From an uncultured Collinsella sp. (GTDB lineage Bacteria > Actinomycetota > Coriobacteriia > Coriobacteriales > Coriobacteriaceae), in the NCBI GenBank assembly GCA_900553345.1, contig USDE01000067.1, positions 1 to 7,168 of the forward strand: DNA of 7,168 nucleotides. The letters run 5' to 3'. The notes under the pieces were generated by a model. That model did not search any database. It was given only the letters and a program-made list of their open reading frames with translations, and was not told the DNA's origin. Both the position numbers and the translations under genes were made by a program. Below, one piece after another: positions 1 through 6,354 of the stretch; positions within the stretch are counted from its first letter, which is position 1, and the number at the start of each line of letters is the position of its first letter.

Positions 1-789
1 ACCCGTGCCGCCGCCGGTATCGTCTACGCCGTTGTCTTTATCCTGTGCCTGGTTTTGGGAATCGTGCCCACGGCCATCTTTGTTTCTGTCATGAGCGGTC
101 TGTGCTGCTATGAGTTTTTCCGTATGACGAGGCTCGATGGCAAGATGGCTAACGAGCGCATGGGTATCGCTGCCGCCGTACTCTTTCCGCTGTCGGCGTT
201 GGGCGATTCGATGTTGTTGAATGCCCTGCTTTTTGCCCTGATGCTCGCTGTGGGCATTTGGTATGTCTGGTCGCCGCGTACCCGCATTTCTGATGTGGCC
301 GTAACGCTCATGGGTCCCATCTACACTGGCTTTATGCTGTCGGCTATCGTGCTGCTGCGCGATGCCGTGCCCGGTTTTGCCGGCGCCCTGCTTTCGGTGG
401 GCGTTTGCGCGTCCCTTTGGGTCTCCGATTCGTTTGCCTACATCGTGGGTAGCCGTATCGGCAAACACAAGATGGTTCCCAAGATCTCTCCCAAAAAGAG
501 CTGGGAGGGGTTTGTCGGTGGCATTCTGGGCTCGGTTTTGATTTGGCTCATCCTGTGGGCGACGCACTTCTACAAGCTCAGCCTGCCCTATGCGCTGCTG
601 TGCGGCGTGGTGGTGTCCATTCTGGGCGTTATCGGCGACCTTATCGAGTCGCGCATCAAGCGCGGTGTGGGCGTTAAGGATTCCGGTAACCTTATCCCGG
701 GCCACGGCGGCATGCTCGATCGTAGCGATTCGCTTATCTTCGGCTGCATCACCGCGCAGCTGATGCTGATGATCGGAGGCGTGCTGTAA
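1..789 (+). CDS. cdsA: Phosphatidate cytidylyltransferase (CDP-diacylglycerol synthase), 5' end missing
   Basis: This integral membrane enzyme makes CDP-diacylglycerol from CTP and phosphatidic acid, the branch-point precursor of the phospholipids. The reading frame is open from the first base, so the start codon lies left of the window; 262 residues are visible and probably only a short N-terminus is missing. Several hydrophobic membrane segments are present. The C-terminal part carries the family motifs: DSFAYIVGSRIGKHK followed by SPKKSWEG (about 433-513), then the CdsA signature at 649-729 with SRIKR, KDSG, PGHGG and LDRSD. The signature matches the PROSITE-type pattern as I recall it, except that Ser (724-726) sits where a hydrophobic residue or Thr is usual between DR and D. 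The stop codon overlaps the dxr start by one base (TAATG). In many bacteria uppS lies directly upstream, which I would expect here but cannot see. Identity is secure. Confidence 0.95.
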   Translation, partial: TRAAAGIVYAVVFILCLVLGIVPTAIFVSVMSGLCCYEFFRMTRLDGKMANERMGIAAAVLFPLSALGDSMLLNALLFALMLAVGIWYVWSPRTRISDVAVTLMGPIYTGFMLSAIVLLRDAVPGFAGALLSVGVCASLWVSDSFAYIVGSRIGKHKMVPKISPKKSWEGFVGGILGSVLIWLILWATHFYKLSLPYALLCGVVVSILGVIGDLIESRIKRGVGVKDSGNLIPGHGGMLDRSDSLIFGCITAQLMLMIGGVL

Positions 790-1976
790 TGTCATTCCAG
801 ACGACGTATGGCGCCGATGGACGCCTCCGTGTTGCCATCCTGGGTTGTACGGGCTCCATTGGCACCCAGGCGCTCGATGTGTGCCGCCAGCATGCCGATC
901 GCCTGCAGGTGACGGCGCTGTCCGTTAACTCCAGTACCTCCGAGCTCGTTGCCGCTGCCCGCGAGTTTTCGGTTTCGGCGGTTGCCGTGGCCGATGTCGC
1001 TCATGGCGATGACGCCGTGCTGCAGGAGTTGCCCGAGGGCACGAAGCTCGGCGTTGGCGCGCAGGCGGTTTGCGAGCTCGCGCGTCGCGACGGTGTCGAC
1101 TGCGTGCTCGTCGCTATTGTGGGTGCCGCCGGTCTCGAGGCGAGCCATGCGGCCTTGACCTCAAATAAGCGCCTTGCCCTTGCCAACAAGGAGTCCCTCG
1201 TCGTCGGTGGCGACTTGCTTATGCCGTTGGCGCAACCGGGCCAGCTTATTCCAGTCGACTCTGAGCACTCCGCCATCTACCAGTGCTATCTGGGGGAGAA
1301 CCCACGCGAGGCTCATTGTATTTGGCTCACCTGCTCGGGCGGTCCGTTCTTTGGCCGCACGCGCCGCGAGCTCGACCGCGCGACGCGTGCCGATGCCCTC
1401 GCACATCCCACGTGGGCCATGGGTGCCAAGATCACCATCGACTCCGCCACCCTCATGAACAAGGGCCTGGAGCGCATTGAGGCCATGCATCTGTTCAACT
1501 GCGACCTCGATTTCATTAACGTGGTCGTGCAGCGTCAGTCCAAGATTCACTCTATGGTCGAGTTCGCCGACGGCTCTGTGATGGCGCATCTCGGTGCTTC
1601 CGACATGCGTATTCCCATCCAGTTCGCGTTCTCGTATCCCGAGCGTTGGGATACCCCGGCGCCTCGTATTGATTTTCGCGAGCTGGGGCAGCTCACGTTT
1701 GATGCTGCCGACATGGATACCTTCCGCTGTCTGGCACTGGCCGAGCGTGCCGGCAAGACGGGTGGCACCATGCCGTGCGTGCTGAATGCCGCCAACGAAG
1801 TTGCCGTCGATGCCTTCCTCCACGATGCCTGTACCTTTACCGATATCGACCGTATCGTCGAGTCGTGCATGGATTCACACGATACGCAGGCGGTCGCATC
1901 CTTTGAGCAGCTTCGCGATATCGATACGTGGGCTCGTGCCAAGGCCGCCGAGGTGCTCGCTGCAACCCGCTCTTAA
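789..1976 (+). CDS. dxr: 1-deoxy-D-xylulose 5-phosphate reductoisomerase
   Basis: DXR catalyses the first committed step of the MEP isoprenoid pathway: NADPH-dependent isomerisation and reduction of 1-deoxy-D-xylulose 5-phosphate to 2-C-methyl-D-erythritol 4-phosphate, in the cytosol. The 395-residue length is normal (E. coli about 398). The N-terminal Rossmann fold shows GCTGSIG at residues 19-25. LANKES (131-136) follows. The catalytic domain has VDSEHSA with likely metal ligands Asp157 and Glu159, the substrate loop SGG (183-185), His206 in HPTWAMG, and IDSATLMNKGLE (217-228) with Ser219, Asn224, Lys225 and the third metal ligand Glu228. The C-terminal helical part has MPCVLNAANEVAV (328-340). 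All catalytic residues expected by analogy with the E. coli enzyme are present. The ATG start overlaps the cdsA stop by one base and has GGAGG at 775-779, nine bases upstream, so translational coupling to cdsA is likely. Confidence 0.98.
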   Translation: MSFQTTYGADGRLRVAILGCTGSIGTQALDVCRQHADRLQVTALSVNSSTSELVAAAREFSVSAVAVADVAHGDDAVLQELPEGTKLGVGAQAVCELARRDGVDCVLVAIVGAAGLEASHAALTSNKRLALANKESLVVGGDLLMPLAQPGQLIPVDSEHSAIYQCYLGENPREAHCIWLTCSGGPFFGRTRRELDRATRADALAHPTWAMGAKITIDSATLMNKGLERIEAMHLFNCDLDFINVVVQRQSKIHSMVEFADGSVMAHLGASDMRIPIQFAFSYPERWDTPAPRIDFRELGQLTFDAADMDTFRCLALAERAGKTGGTMPCVLNAANEVAVDAFLHDACTFTDIDRIVESCMDSHDTQAVASFEQLRDIDTWARAKAAEVLAATRS

Positions 1977-1980
1977 TCGT

Positions 1981-1985
1981 AAGGA
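1981..1985 (+). promoter_or_regulatory. Weak ribosome binding site of the site-2 protease gene
   Basis: AAGGA lies in the short gap after dxr, 14 bases before the ATG at 2000. The spacing is longer than the usual 5-9 bases, so initiation may be weak or depend on ribosomes finishing dxr. The alternative in-frame GTG at 1928 lies inside dxr, has no Shine-Dalgarno sequence in front, and would add a 24-residue non-hydrophobic tail unlike the family. Confidence 0.55.
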
Positions 1986-1999
1986 TTGCTTTTCGTTTT

Positions 2000-3361
2000 A
2001 TGGATACTGTTCTGAGCGTTCTCTCCTCAGTCTTTTGGGGCCTTTTGATGCTATCCGTCCTCGTGTTTCTGCATGAGGGCGGCCACTTTTTGGCGGCCCG
2101 TGCGTGCGGCGTGCGTGTCACCGAGTTTTTCTTGGGCCTGCCGTGCCGCTTCGATATTCATCATACGTCGCGTCGCATCGGTACCAAGTTTGGCGTGACG
2201 CCGCTGCTGCTAGGTGGTTATGCCGCAATCTGCGGTATGGACCCGACCGATGTCTCGTGCGCCGACTGTGTGCTTGCGGCGATCTATCGTCATGGTCGCG
2301 TTTCGGTTGCAGACCTTTCCGTCGAGCTGGAGCTGTCCGAGGAGGATGTTCTCGAGGCTTGTGCCTTGCTTTTGGGCTGGGGCTCCATTGCGCCTTGGTA
2401 CGAGGAAGGGGAGAAGCCTTCACCCAGCTACTATCCGGTTAGGTACCAGACGCTGCCGCGCGATGCTGCAGGATATACCACCTTTGACGGCCGCAAGTTC
2501 GATCGAGAGCATGCGACTGCCGAGGGCGATGTGTGGGAGCTGCCGGTCGCCGCGTCGGAGTTTCTCGAGCAGGAGCGTTCGCATACCTATCTGGGCCAGG
2601 GTTTTCTCAAGCGTGCCTTTATGCTGCTCGCGGGCATTCTCGTCAATATCCTGACGGGCTTTTTGCTGCTTATGAGCATCTACTCTATCGCCGGCGTATC
2701 GGTGCCGGTCGATAGCAATGTGATCGGTCAGGTTGAAGAAGGCTCTATAGCCGCCAAGGCGGGCATTGAGGCCGGCGACGCAATTCTTAGTGTCGATGGC
2801 GTGTCCTGCTCCAGCTGGATGGATGTGTATGATGCCATCGGCAAGGCTGCCGGTCAGGACGATATCGCCATTGAGTACCAGCGCGACGGTAAGAAACTTT
2901 CGACCTCGGTCGCGCTCAAGGAGGGCGAACGTTTGGGCGTTTATGCCTCTACGCAGGTGGTCCATTTGGACCCCATTACGTCGGCGCGCCTGTCGTTCTC
3001 CTATGTTCAGCAGACAGCTGAGGGCGTGATGCGCCTGCTGCAGCCGCAGCATACGATGGAGATACTCGATCAGTCCTCCTCGATTGTGGGCATCAGTGTT
3101 ATGTCTTCTCAGGCGGCGGCAGCCGGCCCTGCGACGTTCTTGACGTTTGCCGCGCTCATCTCGTTTTCGCTGGGCTTTATGAACCTGCTGCCCATTCCGC
3201 CGCTCGACGGGGGAAAGCTGGTTATCGAGATCATTCAAAAGGTCGCCGGTCGCGAGCTGCCACTCAAGGTGCAGACAATCGTCAGTTATGTCGGCATCGC
3301 GCTCTTTGCGCTGCTGTTTGTCTATATGCTTCGTTCCGACGTCCTTCGATTTATTTTGTAG
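2000..3361 (+). CDS. rseP: Site-2 (M50) intramembrane zinc metalloprotease with an enlarged cytosolic loop
   Basis: Members of the RseP/RasP/Rip1 family cut membrane proteins within the bilayer, typically anti-sigma factors and leftover signal peptides. With the ATG at 2000 the protein has 453 residues. Membrane helix 1 (about 10-30) carries the zinc motif HEGGH (25-29). The re-entrant segment LLLGGYAAICGM lies at 69-80. A long loop (81-200) contains a winged-helix-like stretch at 86-136. Helix 2 is about 205-230 (FLKRAFMLLAGILVN), a single PDZ-like domain about 236-318, helix 3 about 376-400 ending in NLLPIPPLDGG (395-405, third zinc ligand Asp403), and helix 4 about 425-445. The total length resembles E. 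coli RseP, but only one PDZ domain is evident and the enlarged TM1-TM2 loop makes up the difference. Two usual Gly-Pro positions are altered (AGILVN rather than AGPxxN; SIVGI rather than GPVGI). The substrate is unknown; no sigma or anti-sigma gene is nearby. Confidence 0.93.
   Translation: MDTVLSVLSSVFWGLLMLSVLVFLHEGGHFLAARACGVRVTEFFLGLPCRFDIHHTSRRIGTKFGVTPLLLGGYAAICGMDPTDVSCADCVLAAIYRHGRVSVADLSVELELSEEDVLEACALLLGWGSIAPWYEEGEKPSPSYYPVRYQTLPRDAAGYTTFDGRKFDREHATAEGDVWELPVAASEFLEQERSHTYLGQGFLKRAFMLLAGILVNILTGFLLLMSIYSIAGVSVPVDSNVIGQVEEGSIAAKAGIEAGDAILSVDGVSCSSWMDVYDAIGKAAGQDDIAIEYQRDGKKLSTSVALKEGERLGVYASTQVVHLDPITSARLSFSYVQQTAEGVMRLLQPQHTMEILDQSSSIVGISVMSSQAAAAGPATFLTFAALISFSLGFMNLLPIPPLDGGKLVIEIIQKVAGRELPLKVQTIVSYVGIALFALLFVYMLRSDVLRFIL
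2255..2407 (+). other. Winged-helix-like insert in the site-2 protease
   Basis: Residues 86-136 of the protease read as a compact helix-turn-helix with a wing. A first helix (VLAAIYRHGRV) is followed by a short strand, a helix-turn-helix (SVADLSVELELSEEDVLEACALLLGWG) and a strand ending in SIAPWYE. The spacing of Leu, Val and Ala, the turn before SEEDV and the closing 'GWGSI' resemble wHTH domains of the 'make the locus active, then split by Leu-rich helices' type. A CxxC pair (Cys87, Cys90) sits at its start. By family topology the loop faces the cytosol. The domain assignment comes from reading the sequence by eye and has not been searched. It could instead be a protein-protein interaction helical bundle. 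Confidence 0.6.
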
Positions 3362-3366
3362 GGGAG
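3361..3366 (+). promoter_or_regulatory. Ribosome binding site that fixes the TTG start of ispG
   Basis: GGGGAG begins at the last base of the protease stop codon and ends eight bases before the TTG at 3375. This spacing supports TTG 3375 over the in-frame GTG at 3366, which lies inside the Shine-Dalgarno sequence, and over the longer in-frame ATG at 3288, which would overlap the protease gene by 74 bases. Confidence 0.75.
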
Positions 3367-3374
3367 TGTTTGGA

Positions 3375-4457
3375 TTGTCTTTGTCCCATCCTTTGCCGCG
3401 CGAGCTGACGCGCCCCGTGTTTGTGGGCGACGTGCAGATAGGCGGCGGCGCTCCGGTGGTGGTTCAGTCCATGACCTGCACTGATACCGCCGACGCGCAG
3501 GCAACGCTTGCACAAGTTCGTGCACTCGCCCAGGCGGGTTGTGATGTTGTGCGCGTGAGCGTGCCCACTGAGGCTGCGCTCGAGGGCTTTCGCATGATTT
3601 GTGCGGAGTCTCCGGTGCCGATCGTTGCCGATATCCACTTTAACCATAAGCTCGCCATTGGTGCCGTGGAGGCCGGTGCCGCCAAGCTCCGCATCAATCC
3701 CGGCAACATCGGCGATTGGGCCAAAGTCGATGCCGTGATCGATGCTGCGGGCGCCGCTGGTTGCGCGATTCGTATCGGCGTGAACGCCGGCTCGCTTGAG
3801 CAGGATATCGCCGAGCGCGATGACCTTACGCAGCCCGAAAAGCTTGTGATGTCGAGCGAGCGTTTCGTCAAACATTTTGAGGATCGCGGCTTTACCAATA
3901 TCGTGCTTTCCGCCAAGGCTCATAGCGTGTCCACGACGCTTGACACCTATCGTGCCCTGTCGCGCGAAATCCCCCATGTTCCGCTTCATTTGGGCGTGAC
4001 TGAGGCCGGAACCAAGCTCCAGGGCACCATTAAGAGCTCTGTGGGCCTGGGAATTTTGCTTTCCGAGGGCATTGGCGACACCATGCGCGTCTCGCTCACG
4101 GCCGATCCGGTCGAGGAACCGCCGGTCGCCTGGGGTATTCTGCAGTCGCTCGGCCTTCGCCGCCGTGGTCCCGAGATCGTCTCGTGCCCCACGTGCGCTC
4201 GCTGCCAGGTTAACCTCATTCCTATCGCCGAGGAGGTTACCGAGCGGCTTAAGAACTACTCCGCGCCGCTTTCGATTGCCGTGATGGGCTGTGCAGTCAA
4301 TGGCCCCGGCGAGGCCTCTGACGCCGACTTGGGTGTTGCCTGCGGACGAGGTCAGGGCCTGCTCTTTTCGCACGGCAAGATCATTGGTAAAGTAGCTGAG
4401 GACCAAATTGTCGACGCGCTTATGGCCGAGGTCGACAAGTTTATTGAGGAGAAATAA
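3375..4457 (+). CDS. ispG: 4-hydroxy-3-methylbut-2-enyl diphosphate synthase (IspG/GcpE)
   Basis: IspG is the penultimate MEP-pathway enzyme. It converts 2-C-methyl-D-erythritol 2,4-cyclodiphosphate to HMBPP with electrons from ferredoxin or flavodoxin through a [4Fe-4S] cluster. From the TTG at 3375 it has 360 residues, the two-domain bacterial length. The N-terminal TIM-barrel part shows the family segments GGGAPVVVQSMT (23-34), ADIHFNHKLA (85-94), KLRINPGNIG (104-113) and HLGVTEAGT (205-213). The C-terminal cluster domain has SCPTCARC with Cys271 and Cys274, then MGCAVNGPGEA with Cys306 and Glu313. These correspond to the four cluster ligands known in E. coli (Cys270, Cys273, Cys305, Glu312). 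The gene follows the protease after 13 bases and runs directly into proS. With dxr it is the second MEP gene of this operon; ispH, ispD, ispE and ispF are not in the window. Confidence 0.97.
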   Translation: MSLSHPLPRELTRPVFVGDVQIGGGAPVVVQSMTCTDTADAQATLAQVRALAQAGCDVVRVSVPTEAALEGFRMICAESPVPIVADIHFNHKLAIGAVEAGAAKLRINPGNIGDWAKVDAVIDAAGAAGCAIRIGVNAGSLEQDIAERDDLTQPEKLVMSSERFVKHFEDRGFTNIVLSAKAHSVSTTLDTYRALSREIPHVPLHLGVTEAGTKLQGTIKSSVGLGILLSEGIGDTMRVSLTADPVEEPPVAWGILQSLGLRRRGPEIVSCPTCARCQVNLIPIAEEVTERLKNYSAPLSIAVMGCAVNGPGEASDADLGVACGRGQGLLFSHGKIIGKVAEDQIVDALMAEVDKFIEEK

Positions 4458-6176
4458 ATGACTCGAGCAATGTATATGTCTAAGCTGTATGCTCCGACGC
4501 TCAAAGAGGATCCGGCCGACGCCGAGGTTGCGAGCCATCGCCTGCTGCTTCGTGCCGGCATGATTCGCAAGGAGGCCGCCGGTCTCTATTCCTATCTGCC
4601 GCTCGCGTGGCGCTCGATTCGCAAGATCGAGAACATTGTGCGCGACGAGATGGACGCTGCCGGCGCCCAGGAGCTCATGATGCCTATCATGGTCGATGCC
4701 GAGCTGTGGCGCGAGTCCGGCCGTATCGATGCCTATGGCAAGGAACTCGTGCGCTTTGACCGCCACGGCCGCGAGTTTGTTCTCGGCCCCACGCACGAGG
4801 AGACCGTGACCGCCCTGGTGCGCAATGAACTGCGTTCCTATAAGCAGCTGCCCGTCAACCTCTACCACATCCAGGATAAGTTCCGCGACGAGTTCCGTCC
4901 CCGCTTTGGCCTGATGCGCGGTCGCGAGTTCATCATGAAGGACGCCTACAGCTTCTCCGCCACGCAGGAGAGCCTGCAGGAGGAGTACGACAAGATGAAG
5001 CAGGCCTACGCTAACATCTGCGAGCGCTGCTACATCAAGGCCCTTCCCGTCGTTGCCGATTCCGGCGAGATCGGCGGCGACACCTCCGTAGAGTACATGG
5101 CGCTGGCCGACGCCGGCGAGGCCTCGCTGGTCTACTGCGACGACTGCGGCTTTGCTGCCGATGACGAGGCGGCAAGCACCAAGGTTGTCGTGACCGAGGG
5201 CCCCGGCGACGGTACGCTCACCAAGGTCGAGACCCCGGGCATGGGCACCATCGAGGCCGTCGCCAAGTTCTTCGGCTTCCCCGAGAACGGCACGCGCAAG
5301 TCCCTGGCTCTCATCGACGCCGAGGGTAAGCCGGTTGTGGCCATCGTTCCGGGCGATCATGAGCTCAACGACTGCAAGGCCGAGCACGTCTTTGGCAAGG
5401 GCTATCGCATGATGACCGACGAGGAGCTCCAGACCTACGGTCTGCATAAGGGCTTTATCGGACCGGTTAACCTGCCCGAGGGCATCCGTCTAGTGTGCGA
5501 CGAGAGTCTGCGCGAGTCCAAGCAATGGGCCTGCGGTGCCAACGAGGTCGATTATCACTTTACCGGTGCCTGCCCCGAGCGCGACTTTACCGTCGACGAG
5601 TGGGCCGATCTGGTCACCGTCGTCGCCGGCGACCCCTGCCCGCACTGCGGCAAGCCGCTCTCTGCTGCTCGCGGCATCGAGGTCTCCCAGGTGTTCCAGC
5701 TGGGCACCAAGTACTCCGAGGCCATGGGTGCCACCTTTATGGACGAGGATGGCAAGGAGAAGCCGCTCATTATGGGTTGCTACGGCGTGGGCGTGTCTCG
5801 CTCGCTCGCTGCCGTCGTGGAGCAGCATAACGACGAGCACGGTATCGTCTGGCCGGTCTCCGTTGCCCCGTACGAGGTTGCGGTGATTCCGCTCGATCCC
5901 AAGAAGGAGGAGTGCGCTACCGTCTGCGACCAAATCGTTGAGGGTCTGTGCGCCGAGGGTATCGAGGTTGTCGTGGATGACCGAGACGAGCGCCCCGGCT
6001 TTAAGTTTGCCGACAACGACCTTATGGGCTTCCCGTATCAGGTAGTGCTCGGCAAGCGTGGTCTTAAGAACGGCACCGTCGAGCTCAAGGACCGTGCCAC
6101 GGGCGAGCGCGAGGATGTGGCGATTGATGAGGTCGTCGCCAAGGTCGCCGAGCTTGTGAAGGCAGCACGTCGTTAA
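4458..6176 (+). CDS. proS: Prolyl-tRNA synthetase, bacterial type with editing insertion
   Basis: This class II synthetase charges tRNA-Pro with proline in the cytosol; its insertion domain hydrolyses mischarged Ala-tRNA-Pro. The 572 residues equal the E. coli length. In order: N-terminal catalytic part with RAGMIRKEAAGLYSYLP (32-48), motif 1 region about 60-80, the proline-binding PTHEE loop (111-115), motif 2 FRDEFRPRFGLMRGREF (142-158), the INS (YbaK-like) editing domain about 225-400 with Lys281 and His367 in the positions of the E. coli editing residues, motif 3 in GCYGVGVSRS (440-449), and the anticodon-binding domain about 470-572. Cysteine pairs CDDC (227-230) and CPHC (394-397) flank the insertion and could bind zinc; such pairs are common in bacterial ProRS. 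The ATG follows the ispG stop with no gap, and GAGGAGAA at 4446-4453 inside the ispG end serves as ribosome binding site. No T-box or leader exists in front, so expression follows the operon. It is the last gene, with a terminator about 35 bases downstream. Confidence 0.98.
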   Translation: MTRAMYMSKLYAPTLKEDPADAEVASHRLLLRAGMIRKEAAGLYSYLPLAWRSIRKIENIVRDEMDAAGAQELMMPIMVDAELWRESGRIDAYGKELVRFDRHGREFVLGPTHEETVTALVRNELRSYKQLPVNLYHIQDKFRDEFRPRFGLMRGREFIMKDAYSFSATQESLQEEYDKMKQAYANICERCYIKALPVVADSGEIGGDTSVEYMALADAGEASLVYCDDCGFAADDEAASTKVVVTEGPGDGTLTKVETPGMGTIEAVAKFFGFPENGTRKSLALIDAEGKPVVAIVPGDHELNDCKAEHVFGKGYRMMTDEELQTYGLHKGFIGPVNLPEGIRLVCDESLRESKQWACGANEVDYHFTGACPERDFTVDEWADLVTVVAGDPCPHCGKPLSAARGIEVSQVFQLGTKYSEAMGATFMDEDGKEKPLIMGCYGVGVSRSLAAVVEQHNDEHGIVWPVSVAPYEVAVIPLDPKKEECATVCDQIVEGLCAEGIEVVVDDRDERPGFKFADNDLMGFPYQVVLGKRGLKNGTVELKDRATGEREDVAIDEVVAKVAELVKAARR

Positions 6177-6209
6177 TCGACATTTCTGCTAGTAGATGTA
6201 ATTGCAGGC

Positions 6210-6254
6210 CTGCTCCGCATCTCTCTTAGGATGAGATGCGGAGCAGTCTTTTTT
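6210..6254 (+). terminator. Rho-independent terminator of the cdsA-proS operon
   Basis: A perfect 14-bp inverted repeat (6210-6223 with 6233-6246, arm CTGCTCCGCATCTC) encloses a 9-base loop and is followed after TC by six T residues (6249-6254). There is no T-run on the opposite side, so it acts on plus-strand transcripts and ends the operon shortly after the proS stop. Confidence 0.93.
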
Positions 6255-6278
6255 GTTGCGTGAATAAGCTCGACGGGT

Positions 6279-6322
6279 AAAGGAAAACCCCACAGCCCAA
6301 ATGAGCTGCGGGGTTTTCCTTT
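6279..6322 (-). terminator. Rho-independent terminator of the phosphotransferase gene, possibly bidirectional
   Basis: The arms 6279-6296 and 6305-6322 pair over 18 positions around an 8-base loop, with the A/T-rich outer ends giving a U-rich tail in either direction. The single imperfect position is A6292 opposite C6309: an A-C mismatch in plus-strand RNA, but a U-G wobble in minus-strand RNA. The hairpin is therefore continuous only for minus-strand transcripts, matching its place 33 bases after the stop of the minus-strand gene. It may still act as a back-up for plus-strand read-through. Confidence 0.88.
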
Positions 6323-6354
6323 GTGCCTCCGATGCGAAATGAATCGCTCAGATA

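Noticed and set aside
1928..1999. An upstream in-frame GTG start that would add 24 residues to the site-2 protease.
   Set aside because: It lies inside dxr without a Shine-Dalgarno sequence, and the added residues are unlike the N-terminus of the family, which starts just before the first membrane helix.
2420..3238. A 272-codon minus-strand open frame opposite the site-2 protease.
   Set aside because: Same codon-aligned antisense register; the sense frame has the zinc motif, PDZ-like domain and membrane helices. The similar 220-codon frame at 1161-1823 opposite dxr is rejected for the same reason.
3351..5447. A 698-codon open frame on the minus strand, antisense to ispG and most of proS.
   Set aside because: It lies codon-on-codon opposite both genes, which happen to share a reading frame. 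In that register a stop needs a sense TTA, CTA or TCA codon, and these are rare in this codon usage, so the frame stays open by composition. It has no recognisable domain.
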